Assembly (NCBI GenBank): GCA_934725005.1
Contig: CAKVBE010000062.1
Coordinates: 1-5,961, forward strand
Origin: an uncultured Rickettsiales bacterium
GTDB taxonomy: Bacteria > Pseudomonadota > Alphaproteobacteria > Rickettsiales > UBA1997
Reading direction: 5' to 3'
DNA length: 5,961 bases
A program made the translations under genes and the position numbers. The stretch's first letter is position 1. Each line of letters starts with the position of its first letter. Positions 1 to 5,077 of this stretch are shown here, in pieces. Under the pieces are notes generated by a model. That model saw only the letters and a program-made list of their open reading frames with translations. It was not told the DNA's origin and did no database searches.

Positions 1-1
1 C

Positions 2-946
2 ACTGATACAATAGTAAATCATAAAGCAAGTACGATTGGTATATGTACCAATGGATATATAGGTACTGTTACTGCAACATGTAACAATGGAGTATTAACA
101 TACAAAAATAATTGTGGTCGTGTATGTAATATAGATGATCTTAATTTAAAGAACCATGTAGCTTCAAGTCTTTATCCGGCAAAAAATACTGTTGAAACTT
201 TTGGTATAGTTTATAAAGATGAAATTGGAACAATTTTATTTTCAAAACAAGAATCAAGTTCAAGATATTTCACTGAAGGTTCTTATGCTAATGCAACATG
301 TACTGATGGGTACAGTGAATCTAATGAAGATGGTGAAGTTACAGATAAATATGCTGACACAAATGGTGAATGGAAACATTTCTATAAATGTACAAATGGT
401 GAATGGAAAAGGGCAGGTTCATGTAAGAAAAATTGTCAAAATCCAACCAAAGACAATGTTATATTTGGAAGTAAAACAATAAAACATGGGGAAACCATAG
501 ATGGAATATGTAACATAAGTAAAGGTTATTTAGGAATCGTAAAAGCTACATGCAACAACGGAACAATAAGTTTTGAAGGAGAATGCGAAAGTGGCGTATG
601 TGATATAAATGACTTAGGAACTAATGGTAATTTGAAAGGACATGCTGGTTCTATATTCTATCCTTCGAAAAATAAGAATTTGACGTATGGTAAAGTATAT
701 AAAGACCATACTAAGACAATTGTTTCATCACAAGAAACTTCTGACTCTCGTTACTTTGCTGATGGTTCATTTGCTGATGCTGGTTGTTCTAGTGATTATA
801 CAGAAACAACTCTAGATAGTGAAACAGTAATTACATCAATTACTGGTGGCAATAGTGGTTCATCAAGTACGGTTGAAAACTGGAAACACTTTTATGTATG
901 TGATAAAGGTGTATGGAAAAGATTAGGTTCTTGTAAGAAAAAGTGT
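2..946 (+). repeat. Two tandem protein repeats (units 2-457 and 458-946)
   Basis: Unit 1 (truncated at its left edge) and unit 2 align along their whole length. HKASTIGIC matches HGETIDGIC, TATCNNG matches KATCNNG, VCNIDDL matches VCDINDL, YPAKN matches YPSKN, VYKD matches VYKD, SSSRYF matches SDSRYF, EGSYANATC matches DGSFADAGC, EWKHFYKC matches NWKHFYVC, and GSCKKNC matches GSCKKKC. Unit 2 carries a Gly/Ser-rich insertion around residues 275-292, so the period is 155 residues at the front and 170 at the back. The copies have diverged substantially in DNA sequence, so this is an old duplication rather than a recent expansion. Confidence 0.85.
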
Positions 947-1279
947 TATAAAGACACATGGGACGATTGGTTCGAAATTTTCCTATCTGATATGAGTGAT
1001 AATCCATGTGGTTGTTCTAGTTTCCAAGGACTTATAACTGATGACAAATGGTGGTACAGCGATATAAATGACAATGATAAGTCAGTTGAGCCACCATATG
1101 GTAAAAAGGTTGATCATGGATACAATTTTTGTATAAGAATTCATACTAAAGCTAAAAGAGGAGGCGTTAAGAAGAATAAAGAATTTGACGGTAGTGTGTG
1201 TTATGAATGCGGAGCTGAGAGAGAAGGTGAATTCAAAAGAACATCAATGTGGTGTCCTTGGCACGATGATTGTAATTAA
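2..1279 (+). CDS. Cysteine-rich tandem-repeat surface/secreted protein, 3' portion (5' end outside window)
   Basis: The frame is open from position 2 to the TAA at 1277-1279, giving 425 codons with no start needed, so the gene begins upstream. I do not recognise a named family. The visible part is one nearly complete and one complete copy of a ~155-170-residue repeat (residues 1-152 and 153-315), then a unique 110-residue tail (316-425). Each repeat opens with a segment such as GICTNGYIGTVTATCNNG, which resembles a sushi/CCP module in its Cys, Gly-Tyr and ATC-NG spacing. It continues with VCDINDL, a YP(A/S)K segment, SSSRYF-type and GS(Y/F)A motifs, and ends in (W)KHFY-C-GxWKR-GSCKK-C. The tail has PCGC, a CYEC pair and CPWHDDC. 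The many paired cysteines and Thr/Ser/Asn-rich composition suggest an exported, disulfide-bonded protein, which is inference because the N-terminus is missing. TTG at 632 and ATG codons in other frames are not real starts. The base composition looks less AT-extreme than the genes to the right. Confidence 0.85.
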   Translation, partial: TDTIVNHKASTIGICTNGYIGTVTATCNNGVLTYKNNCGRVCNIDDLNLKNHVASSLYPAKNTVETFGIVYKDEIGTILFSKQESSSRYFTEGSYANATCTDGYSESNEDGEVTDKYADTNGEWKHFYKCTNGEWKRAGSCKKNCQNPTKDNVIFGSKTIKHGETIDGICNISKGYLGIVKATCNNGTISFEGECESGVCDINDLGTNGNLKGHAGSIFYPSKNKNLTYGKVYKDHTKTIVSSQETSDSRYFADGSFADAGCSSDYTETTLDSETVITSITGGNSGSSSTVENWKHFYVCDKGVWKRLGSCKKKCYKDTWDDWFEIFLSDMSDNPCGCSSFQGLITDDKWWYSDINDNDKSVEPPYGKKVDHGYNFCIRIHTKAKRGGVKKNKEFDGSVCYECGAEREGEFKRTSMWCPWHDDCN

Positions 1280-1333
1280 TACCTAGTTCAACTATCAAAT
1301 TTTTAGTAAATGTAAATTTTTGAATGTTTTTCT

Positions 1334-1450
1334 TAATTATTGAGCTATCAAAAAAGGGCTATATTATGCTGAATTTAATCCAGCATCTATTTTTACGATA
1401 TATTGGATCTTTGAATTCAGCATAAAACTTTTATAAATCTCAATTAATTA
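1334..1450. repeat. ~117-bp imperfect inverted repeat (long hairpin)
   Basis: Three stem segments nest in order. TAATTATTGAG (1334-1344) pairs with CTCAATTAATTA (1439-1450) with one bulged T. AAAAG (1352-1356) pairs with CTTTT (1428-1432). TTATGCTGAATT (1364-1375) pairs perfectly with AATTCAGCATAA (1414-1425). A further ATCCA/TGGAT pairing (1379-1383 with 1404-1408) could extend it inward. It sits past the stop codons of both convergent genes. It could be a small palindromic element, a bidirectional transcript end, or a structured 3' UTR. The inner stem competes with the 21-bp palindrome at 1366-1386. Confidence 0.5.
1366..1386. repeat. 21-bp near-perfect palindrome, copy 1 (possible terminator stem)
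   Basis: The arms ATGCTGAATT (1366-1375) and AATCCAGCAT (1377-1386) face each other around a central T with one A-C mismatch. On the + strand the right arm is followed three bases later by TTTTT (1390-1394), so this could act as an intrinsic terminator for the repeat-protein gene ending at 1279. The stem is weak (few G-C pairs), so the terminator role is tentative. A related copy lies at 1541-1561. Confidence 0.45.
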
Positions 1451-1540
1451 TATAGTTTAACAAATGATGTAAAAATTAAGTTATACAAATATCAGGTATT
1501 GAGTTTGTAGATATTTAACATCTCACAAAAAGTTTTTGTT

Positions 1541-1561
1541 ATACTGAATTTAACTCAGTAT
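1541..1561. repeat. 21-bp near-perfect palindrome, copy 2
   Basis: The arms ATACTGAATT (1541-1550) and AACTCAGTAT (1552-1561) surround a central T. It has the same length, core and layout as the copy at 1366-1386. The third base pair changed from G-C to A-T on both arms, and the mismatch moved one pair inward. Both copies follow an A-rich run (TCAAAAAAGGG and TCACAAAAAG). A T-run (1571-1576) lies ten bases past the stem, which is too far for a typical terminator. Confidence 0.5.
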
Positions 1562-1682
1562 CAAACGAATTTTTTATTTGTTTTATGAATTCTGTGAACC
1601 AAGTTCTGAGAGTGACTGTTTTATATTTCTTTATTCTCTAGGGTGGTGCTATAGATTGATGAATTAACATTAGAACGATTGA

Positions 1683-2291
1683 TTATAAAATAAAGTTATA
1701 TATCTCTTCCCTTACCTTATCAAGGCCAAAAGATTTTTTGCTACTACACTTTAAGATATCATCTAACATTGCCGCATGATTTTTTGACTCATTCTTCACA
1801 CTGTTATAAACTTCTTCAAGCTCTGTTTTGTTGATTTCATCAGTTTTTGTTAATATTATTTGATACGGAACCGAGCATTGATCCAGTAAATATATTGCAT
1901 CAAAATCATTTTCCTTAAGTCCCCTTCTGCTATCTATTAATAAGAATACGCGTCTTAAATTGCATCTGTTTGACAAATAATTAATTATTAATCTATTCCA
2001 ATTTATTATATCATTTTTATTTGCTTTTGCAAAGCCATAACCGGGCATATCAACAAATGTTATTTTATTGGCAATATTAAAAAAATTTAGTTGTTTTGTT
2101 CTTCCTGGTGTCTTTGATGTTATTGCTATATTGCTCTTTGTAACTGCATTAATTAAGCTTGATTTTCCAACATTTGATTTTCCTAAAAATGCAATTTCTG
2201 GTATATTTTTTTTTGGAAACTGTTCAGAGCTTACTGCACCAAGTAAAAATATTGGCTTATTTTTTATGAAAAAATCTTCAATTTTATTCAT
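1683..2291 (-). CDS. engB: Ribosome biogenesis GTP-binding protein EngB (YihA/YsxC)
   Basis: EngB is an essential cytoplasmic GTPase of the TrmE-Era-EngA-EngB-Septin class that binds the large ribosomal subunit and helps its late assembly. The 202-residue length is normal. All G motifs are visible: G1 GKSNVGKS at 37-44, G2/switch I region with TPGRTKQ at 61-67, G3 DMPGYG at 81-86, G4 TKTD at 148-151, and a G5-like CSSKKSFG at 182-189. The family-typical IPEIAFLGKSNVGKSSLINA stretch is present. The ATG at 2291 overlaps the mnhG stop by one base (TAATG) and is preceded by GGAGG ten bases upstream, so it is probably translationally coupled to mnhG and transcribed with mnhEFG. No clear terminator follows the stop. 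The association with antiporter genes is not a standard engB neighbourhood that I know of. Confidence 0.97.
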   Translation of the reverse strand: MNKIEDFFIKNKPIFLLGAVSSEQFPKKNIPEIAFLGKSNVGKSSLINAVTKSNIAITSKTPGRTKQLNFFNIANKITFVDMPGYGFAKANKNDIINWNRLIINYLSNRCNLRRVFLLIDSRRGLKENDFDAIYLLDQCSVPYQIILTKTDEINKTELEEVYNSVKNESKNHAAMLDDILKCSSKKSFGLDKVREEIYNFIL

Positions 2292-2959
2292 TAATCGCTA
2301 TCCTCCTCAAGCATTTCTTCGGTTAAATTGTATTTCGTTAATATTTCGTTAATCATTTCTTCGGTTTTATCTATTTCTTCTTGTTTTCTTGTGATTCTTG
2401 CATTCATTCTGGCTTTTCTTATCTTTTCTCTAAGTTTCCTCTTTTGTTCTTTTATCTTTTCCTTTAAAGATTCATTTTCTTTTTCATATCTTTCCTCTTC
2501 TGCTTTTCTTTGCCTTTCCAATTCTTCTTCTTGTAATCTTTTTGCATTTTCTTGCCTTTCAAGTTCTTCTCTTATTCTTTTTTCTTCTTCCAGCTTTTGT
2601 TTTTCTAACTCTTTTTTAGCTTCTTTTATTAACTCTTCTTCTTCATCTGCTCTCTCGCTGCAACCAAATTGAATATCTGATAAAAATGCTTTTCTTGATA
2701 ATGTATGCATTATTGATAAAGAGATTAATAAATTTAGTATTGATAGGAATAATGTCTTGAAAAATATTGTTGAGTCAAAACTACTTATTCCACTTGATAA
2801 TAACAAGAACGTTATACCATATATTGTAACTAGTTTTGCACATTGAACCTTCATATAAAAATTTTTGTTTTTGTACATACCAACTGTTCCGGCTAATACA
2901 AAGAATAGTCCAAATCCAGCTACGCAAAAACTAACCAATAAAAAAAACATTTGAAGCAT
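2291..2959 (-). CDS. mnhG: MnhG/MrpG-type cation/proton antiporter subunit fused to a C-terminal coiled coil
   Basis: Residues 1-92 match the small MnhG (MrpG, PhaG) subunit: three hydrophobic helices (about 4-24, 40-60, 64-86), GTVGMYKNKNFYMKVQCAKL after helix 1 (family pattern G-x-G-hydrophobic...DxYxRxHAxTK), and the terminal SHAL-like IMHTLSRKAF. MnhG is an inner-membrane subunit of multisubunit Mrp antiporters, which exchange Na+ or K+ for H+. The family is normally about 100-130 residues, whereas this protein is 222. Residues 105-222 form an extra, highly charged helix full of Glu, Lys and Arg with heptad-like spacing (ELEKQKLEEEKRIREEL), predicted to be a cytoplasmic or periplasmic coiled coil. 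The frame is uninterrupted from helix 3 into the tail, so it is not a frameshift or misjoined gene. AAGG lies seven bases before the ATG. The fusion is the oddest feature of the operon. Confidence 0.85.
   Translation of the reverse strand: MLQMFFLLVSFCVAGFGLFFVLAGTVGMYKNKNFYMKVQCAKLVTIYGITFLLLSSGISSFDSTIFFKTLFLSILNLLISLSIMHTLSRKAFLSDIQFGCSERADEEEELIKEAKKELEKQKLEEEKRIREELERQENAKRLQEEELERQRKAEEERYEKENESLKEKIKEQKRKLREKIRKARMNARITRKQEEIDKTEEMINEILTKYNLTEEMLEEDSD
2302..2306 (-). promoter_or_regulatory. Strong ribosome binding site of engB inside mnhG
   Basis: The minus strand reads GGAGG at 2306-2302, ten bases before the engB ATG, inside the final Glu-Glu-Asp codons of mnhG. It is the best Shine-Dalgarno match in the window, where most genes have weak or no sites. 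It supports both the engB start and efficient translation from the shared message. Confidence 0.75.
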
Positions 2960-2966
2960 AAAATTA

Positions 2967-2970
2967 CCTT
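2967..2970 (-). promoter_or_regulatory. Ribosome binding site of mnhG
   Basis: The minus strand has AAGG at 2970-2967 with a seven-base spacer before the ATG at 2959. It favours that start over the in-frame ATG at 2950, which would remove only three residues. Confidence 0.55.
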
Positions 2971-2973
2971 ACT

Positions 2974-3225
2974 TTATTTGGTTATTGCTTTTTTTTCAAA
3001 AAGAAAACCTATCAAAATAACAAAATTCATGAGCATTAAAACATATCCTACATCTATAATATTATTGTATTTTACGTATGCAACAAAATACAGTGTTAAT
3101 ATTGTAATTATTATATCTATAGCCACGAAAAAACATAACATAATTGGAAATATCTCTCTATCTACAATTATTATGTATCCAATAAATACTAAAATAAACA
3201 ATAAAAATAATAAAATTAAACTCAT
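2974..3225 (-). CDS. mnhF: MnhF/MrpF-type cation/proton antiporter subunit
   Basis: This is an 83-residue, almost entirely hydrophobic protein with three membrane helices (about 2-20, 30-51 and 58-76) and a short charged end, FEKKAITK. Size, topology and position between mnhE and mnhG are those of MrpF, a small inner-membrane subunit of Mrp antiporters. The family-like pieces are VDREIFPIML after helix 1, an Asp in helix 2 (D37) and D58-VGYVLMLMNFVILIGFLFE in the last helix. Sequence similarity by eye is weak, so the call rests heavily on context. An in-frame GTG at 3234 would add three residues. I prefer the ATG at 3225 because GGTGAGG lies just before it, while the GTG has no recognisable ribosome site. 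The gene begins 18 bases after the mnhE stop and ends 14 bases before mnhG. Confidence 0.8.
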   Translation of the reverse strand: MSLILLFLLFILVFIGYIIIVDREIFPIMLCFFVAIDIIITILTLYFVAYVKYNNIIDVGYVLMLMNFVILIGFLFEKKAITK

Positions 3226-3243
3226 AATCCTCACCGCATAAAA

Positions 3244-3738
3244 TTATATTAAACCATCATCATAAGTTCTTAGTATTTCTTGATTGAACAAAAATATATC
3301 TGATGGTATAAAGTACTCATAACCTAATGAATAAACAACAAGATATCCTTTTTTAATTGCTATACAAACAATTCCAGGCAGCATATTTAGAGTATTTACT
3401 AGTAAACACGTTTCACATACATCTTCGTTTTCCAAATAAATGTAGTCTACAAGTGGATTAAAATCTTTTGTTTTGTTTGTTAAGATTTTGTATGCAAATT
3501 TCATATTGTAATAGAACGCATTATTTATCTTTGAAAATATGAATTTATAAAAACCTAATTGTAGAAACAAATAATCATCTTTTTTTTGTATCAGTCTTAG
3601 TCTCAAAGCTAAATGACTTATGAATAGTGATAGGACAATACCTACAATCAAATATATGGAATTAAACTGACCATTTGATAGAAACAAAACTATCCATAAA
3701 CCAAGGTTTATAAAAAATAATGTAAATAAAGTCCACAT
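3244..3738 (-). CDS. mnhE: MnhE/MrpE-type cation/proton antiporter subunit
   Basis: MnhE is a small inner-membrane subunit of the multisubunit Na+(K+)/H+ antiporter. At 164 residues it has the family's usual length. Two N-terminal membrane helices (about 3-22 and 26-47) are followed by a soluble-looking domain with the characteristic LLVNTLNMLPGIV segment (112-124), matching the family's LAN-T-xxPGT signature. After it comes a beta-like GYLVVYSLGYE stretch. It is the first gene of the mnhEFG-engB operon. No Shine-Dalgarno is seen before its ATG, and the 79-bp divergent gap upstream must hold its promoter. The large subunits A and D (proton channels) and B and C are absent from this side of the operon, which ends in engB. 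They must lie elsewhere or be missing. Confidence 0.9.
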   Translation of the reverse strand: MWTLFTLFFINLGLWIVLFLSNGQFNSIYLIVGIVLSLFISHLALRLRLIQKKDDYLFLQLGFYKFIFSKINNAFYYNMKFAYKILTNKTKDFNPLVDYIYLENEDVCETCLLVNTLNMLPGIVCIAIKKGYLVVYSLGYEYFIPSDIFLFNQEILRTYDDGLI

Positions 3739-3817
3739 TGTATTTTTATTTTTTTATAATAATTTTATTACAACAATAGAATAAAAATTTTTTAATACAA
3801 TTAAATTTATATAAAAA
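3739..3817. promoter_or_regulatory. Divergent promoter region between mnhE and nusB
   Basis: This 79-bp gap, nearly all A and T, must drive both operons if they are not reached from elsewhere. For nusB (+), ATTACA (3767-3772), an 18-base spacer and TTTAAT (3791-3796) make a plausible sigma70-type pair about 22 bases before the ATG. For mnhE (-), TTGTAT (3800-3795), a 16-base spacer and TATTGT (3778-3773) is a weaker candidate. A perfect TATAAT at 3755-3760 (+) has no good -35 partner. Such matches are common by chance in sequence this AT-rich, so the region is firm but the boxes are not. Confidence 0.4.
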
Positions 3818-4381
3818 ATGAAAGAAACTAAGCCTAGTTTATCTAGAGCAAGCGTTGTTAGATTGATATCGTGTCAAGCCTTATGCATGCTCAACGATGA
3901 ATTATCTGATTGCAAGAATTTATATGAAATTTTAGAGAATATAAATGAATATTATGTAAAAGAATTCCTTGGAAAAGAAAATTCTACTAAAAATGATTAT
4001 AAGTCACTTTATAAAGCGGAATTTTTGATAAATATGTTAAATGATGTAATTAGTCATATCTTGGAAATTGATGAAATCCTTAAAAAGGAAATTAGAAATT
4101 TTAGTAATACTATTGATAATCTTTTGGACACAACGAGAGAATGCTTTAGATTAGCTATCTATGAGTTTAAGAATTTTCCTGATCTTGCTGATGAAATAAT
4201 AATAAATGAATATGTTGATATAATTGCCGAGTTCACAAATGATGACAATGAAACAAAATTTGCTAATAGATTTTTGGAAAATTTAGCCGTAAAATTGAGA
4301 AATAAAGAAGAGAAAATTAGTAAAGTTGAAGATAAGAGTAAAAAAAATAGAAAAATAATATCACTTCATAAATCTGAATAA
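3818..4381 (+). CDS. nusB: Transcription antitermination protein NusB
   Basis: NusB is an all-helical cytoplasmic protein that pairs with ribosomal protein S10 (NusE), binds boxA RNA and supports antitermination during rRNA transcription. The evidence is the N-terminal arginine-containing start SRASVVRLISCQALCML (8-24, cf. family R..A...A.Q.LY). Further on is the conserved C-terminal signature RLAIYEFKNFPDLADEIIIN (111-130), then EYVDIIAEF (131-139) and K147-FANRFLENLA (148-157), which matches the family's INE.VE.AK.....FVNG.LD.L. At 187 residues it is longer than the usual ~140-160. The extra length is a loop around residues 50-65 and a basic tail (161-187). The ATG at 3818 has only an A-rich leader and no Shine-Dalgarno. 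rnhA follows after three bases, so the two are surely co-transcribed. Confidence 0.88.
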   Translation: MKETKPSLSRASVVRLISCQALCMLNDELSDCKNLYEILENINEYYVKEFLGKENSTKNDYKSLYKAEFLINMLNDVISHILEIDEILKKEIRNFSNTIDNLLDTTRECFRLAIYEFKNFPDLADEIIINEYVDIIAEFTNDDNETKFANRFLENLAVKLRNKEEKISKVEDKSKKNRKIISLHKSE

Positions 4382-4384
4382 AAT

Positions 4385-4837
4385 ATGAAAAACATACAAA
4401 TATATACCGATGGAGCCTGTTCTGGTAATCCAGGTATCGGTGGTTGGGGTGCTATACTTATGTATAATAATGTAAAGAAAGAAATATTTGATGGAGATCT
4501 TGATACAACAAATAACAAAATGGAATTGACGGCAGTTATAAAATCCCTTGAGTCCCTGAAGGAAAAATGTGAAGTTGATTTATATACTGACAGTAAATAT
4601 GTAAAAGATGGAATAACTCAGTGGATATATTCTTGGAAAAAAAATAATTGGAAAAATTCTAAAAAAGAAGATGTAAAAAATAAAGAACTATGGCAGAAGC
4701 TAGATGTGTTATCAAAAATTCACAAGATTAACTGGTTTTGGGTTAAAGGACATGATGATACTGAACTTAATAATAGGGCCGATGAATTAGCAAGAGCTGG
4801 AATCAAAAAGATAAAAGACTCTACTCAAACTAAATAA
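4385..4837 (+). CDS. rnhA: Ribonuclease HI
   Basis: RNase HI is a cytoplasmic endonuclease that cleaves the RNA strand of RNA:DNA hybrids, clearing R-loops and replication primers with two divalent metal ions. At 150 residues it is close to the E. coli protein (155). The full catalytic set is present: D9 in IYTDGACSGNPG, E47 in NNKMELTA, D69 in LYTDSKYV, H123 in VKGHDD and D133 in NRADELA. The basic handle region is also present (W80-IYSWKKNNWKNSKKEDVKN, 80-99), so this is the long HI type with hybrid-binding handle. It starts three bases after the nusB stop with no visible Shine-Dalgarno, implying translational coupling with nusB. No intrinsic terminator follows directly; a T-run at 4845-4850 lacks a stem. 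Confidence 0.98.
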   Translation: MKNIQIYTDGACSGNPGIGGWGAILMYNNVKKEIFDGDLDTTNNKMELTAVIKSLESLKEKCEVDLYTDSKYVKDGITQWIYSWKKNNWKNSKKEDVKNKELWQKLDVLSKIHKINWFWVKGHDDTELNNRADELARAGIKKIKDSTQTK

Positions 4838-4841
4838 GTAT

Positions 4842-4976
4842 TTAATTTTTTACTCTATTGTTTGTCACATTCATAATCTTTTCCTTATAATGCTTTTTAC
4901 ACGTGGTGTAACTGCTCATAATGGAGCAAAATAATATTAGAAATAGTAAAACGTAGCATAGAACTTTCTTAAACAT
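4842..4976 (-). CDS. Possible small exported or membrane protein, 44 residues
   Basis: This minus-strand frame runs from the ATG at 4976 to the TAA at 4842-4844. The protein starts MFKKVLCYVLLFLILFCSIM, a typical Sec-signal or single-helix pattern (two lysines then ~16 hydrophobic residues). It continues with a short polar, basic end containing CKKHYKEK and NNRVKN. There are cysteines at 7, 17 and 26 but no canonical lipobox, so a lipoprotein is possible but not shown. A TTGACA box sits 51-56 bases upstream and a palindrome lies in the leader, which is the main support for expression. No Shine-Dalgarno is visible. It ends 4 bases past the convergent rnhA stop. Two small hairpins lie inside it, so a noncoding RNA is the alternative. 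I recognise no family. Confidence 0.4.
   Translation of the reverse strand: MFKKVLCYVLLFLILFCSIMSSYTTCKKHYKEKIMNVTNNRVKN
4897..4928. other. Two adjacent short perfect hairpins
   Basis: TTACACgtgGTGTAA (4897-4911) and, one base later, TGCTCataatgGAGCA (4913-4928) each fold perfectly, with 6- and 5-base-pair stems. These are the most GC-containing bases of the 4838-5077 gap. Neither is followed by a T-run on either strand, so they are not ordinary terminators. They lie inside the possible small ORF and could instead mark a structured small RNA. Confidence 0.4.
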
Positions 4977-4983
4977 AAAAAAT

Positions 4984-4999
4984 CAAAATACATATTTTG
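4984..4999. promoter_or_regulatory. 16-bp perfect palindrome, operator-like
   Basis: CAAAATAcaTATTTTG has perfect 7-base arms around two bases. It lies between the candidate promoter and the small ORF, overlapping the expected transcription start. A repressor site or a leader hairpin are both possible. It is AT-rich, so chance cannot be excluded. Confidence 0.35.
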
Positions 5000-5004
5000 T
5001 GTCT

Positions 5005-5032
5005 TAAATATCATAAAAATATGTTTTGTCAA
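5005..5032 (-). promoter_or_regulatory. Candidate promoter for the small gene/RNA at 4842-4976
   Basis: The minus strand carries a perfect -35 TTGACA at 5032-5027, a 16-base spacer, and TATTTA at 5010-5005 as a poor -10 (three of six consensus bases). Transcription would start near 4998, leaving a leader of about 22 bases before the ATG at 4976. The -35 is convincing on its own; the -10 is not. Confidence 0.35.
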
Positions 5033-5077
5033 TAGAATTATTAATCATTTGGAATTGACATTCATATAATCTACTTT

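Larger units (their letters stand above)
1280..1682. other. 403-bp convergent intergenic region with palindromes, no convincing gene
   Basis: This lies between the end of the repeat protein (+) and the end of engB (-). I read all frames. The longest open stretch starting at ATG is 33 codons (1324-1425, +), which lies over the hairpin, so I do not call a gene. The region contains the two 21-bp palindromes and the long inverted repeat listed separately, plus a small hairpin with arms AAATATC (1487-1493) and GATATTT (1510-1516), and the near-palindrome ACAAAAAGTTTTTGT (1525-1539). Nothing resembling a tRNA or a known structured RNA was recognised. Confidence 0.6.

Noticed and set aside
219..482. 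An 87-codon ATG frame on the + strand
   Set aside because: It lies inside the repeat-protein frame that is open from position 2 and shows the conserved repeat motifs; this frame gives a biased Met/Gln/Val-rich product with no such conservation.
632..1279. A separate 215-residue gene starting at TTG 632
   Set aside because: The same frame is open back to position 2 and the upstream residues complete the second repeat, so 632 is an internal Leu codon.
1324..1425. A 33-codon ATG frame in the convergent intergenic region
   Set aside because: It coincides with the inverted repeat, has no ribosome site, and has no recognisable protein character.
1316..1682. An immunity-gene partner for a toxin-like C-terminal domain of the repeat protein
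   Set aside because: Repeat-plus-variable-tail architecture raised a polymorphic toxin idea, but no small gene follows in the 403 bp downstream and the tail shows no known toxin motif.
2328..2672. A 114-codon frame opposite mnhG, Ser/Phe-rich
   Set aside because: It is the antisense image of the charged coiled-coil tail; GAA/AAA-rich codons read backward give Ser/Phe/Leu. The minus-strand frame is continuous with the MnhG core.
5055..5070. Consensus TTGACA (5055-5060) and TATAAT (5065-5070) on the + strand
   Set aside because: Only four bases separate them, far short of the ~17 needed, and the direction runs into the 3' end of a minus-strand gene.
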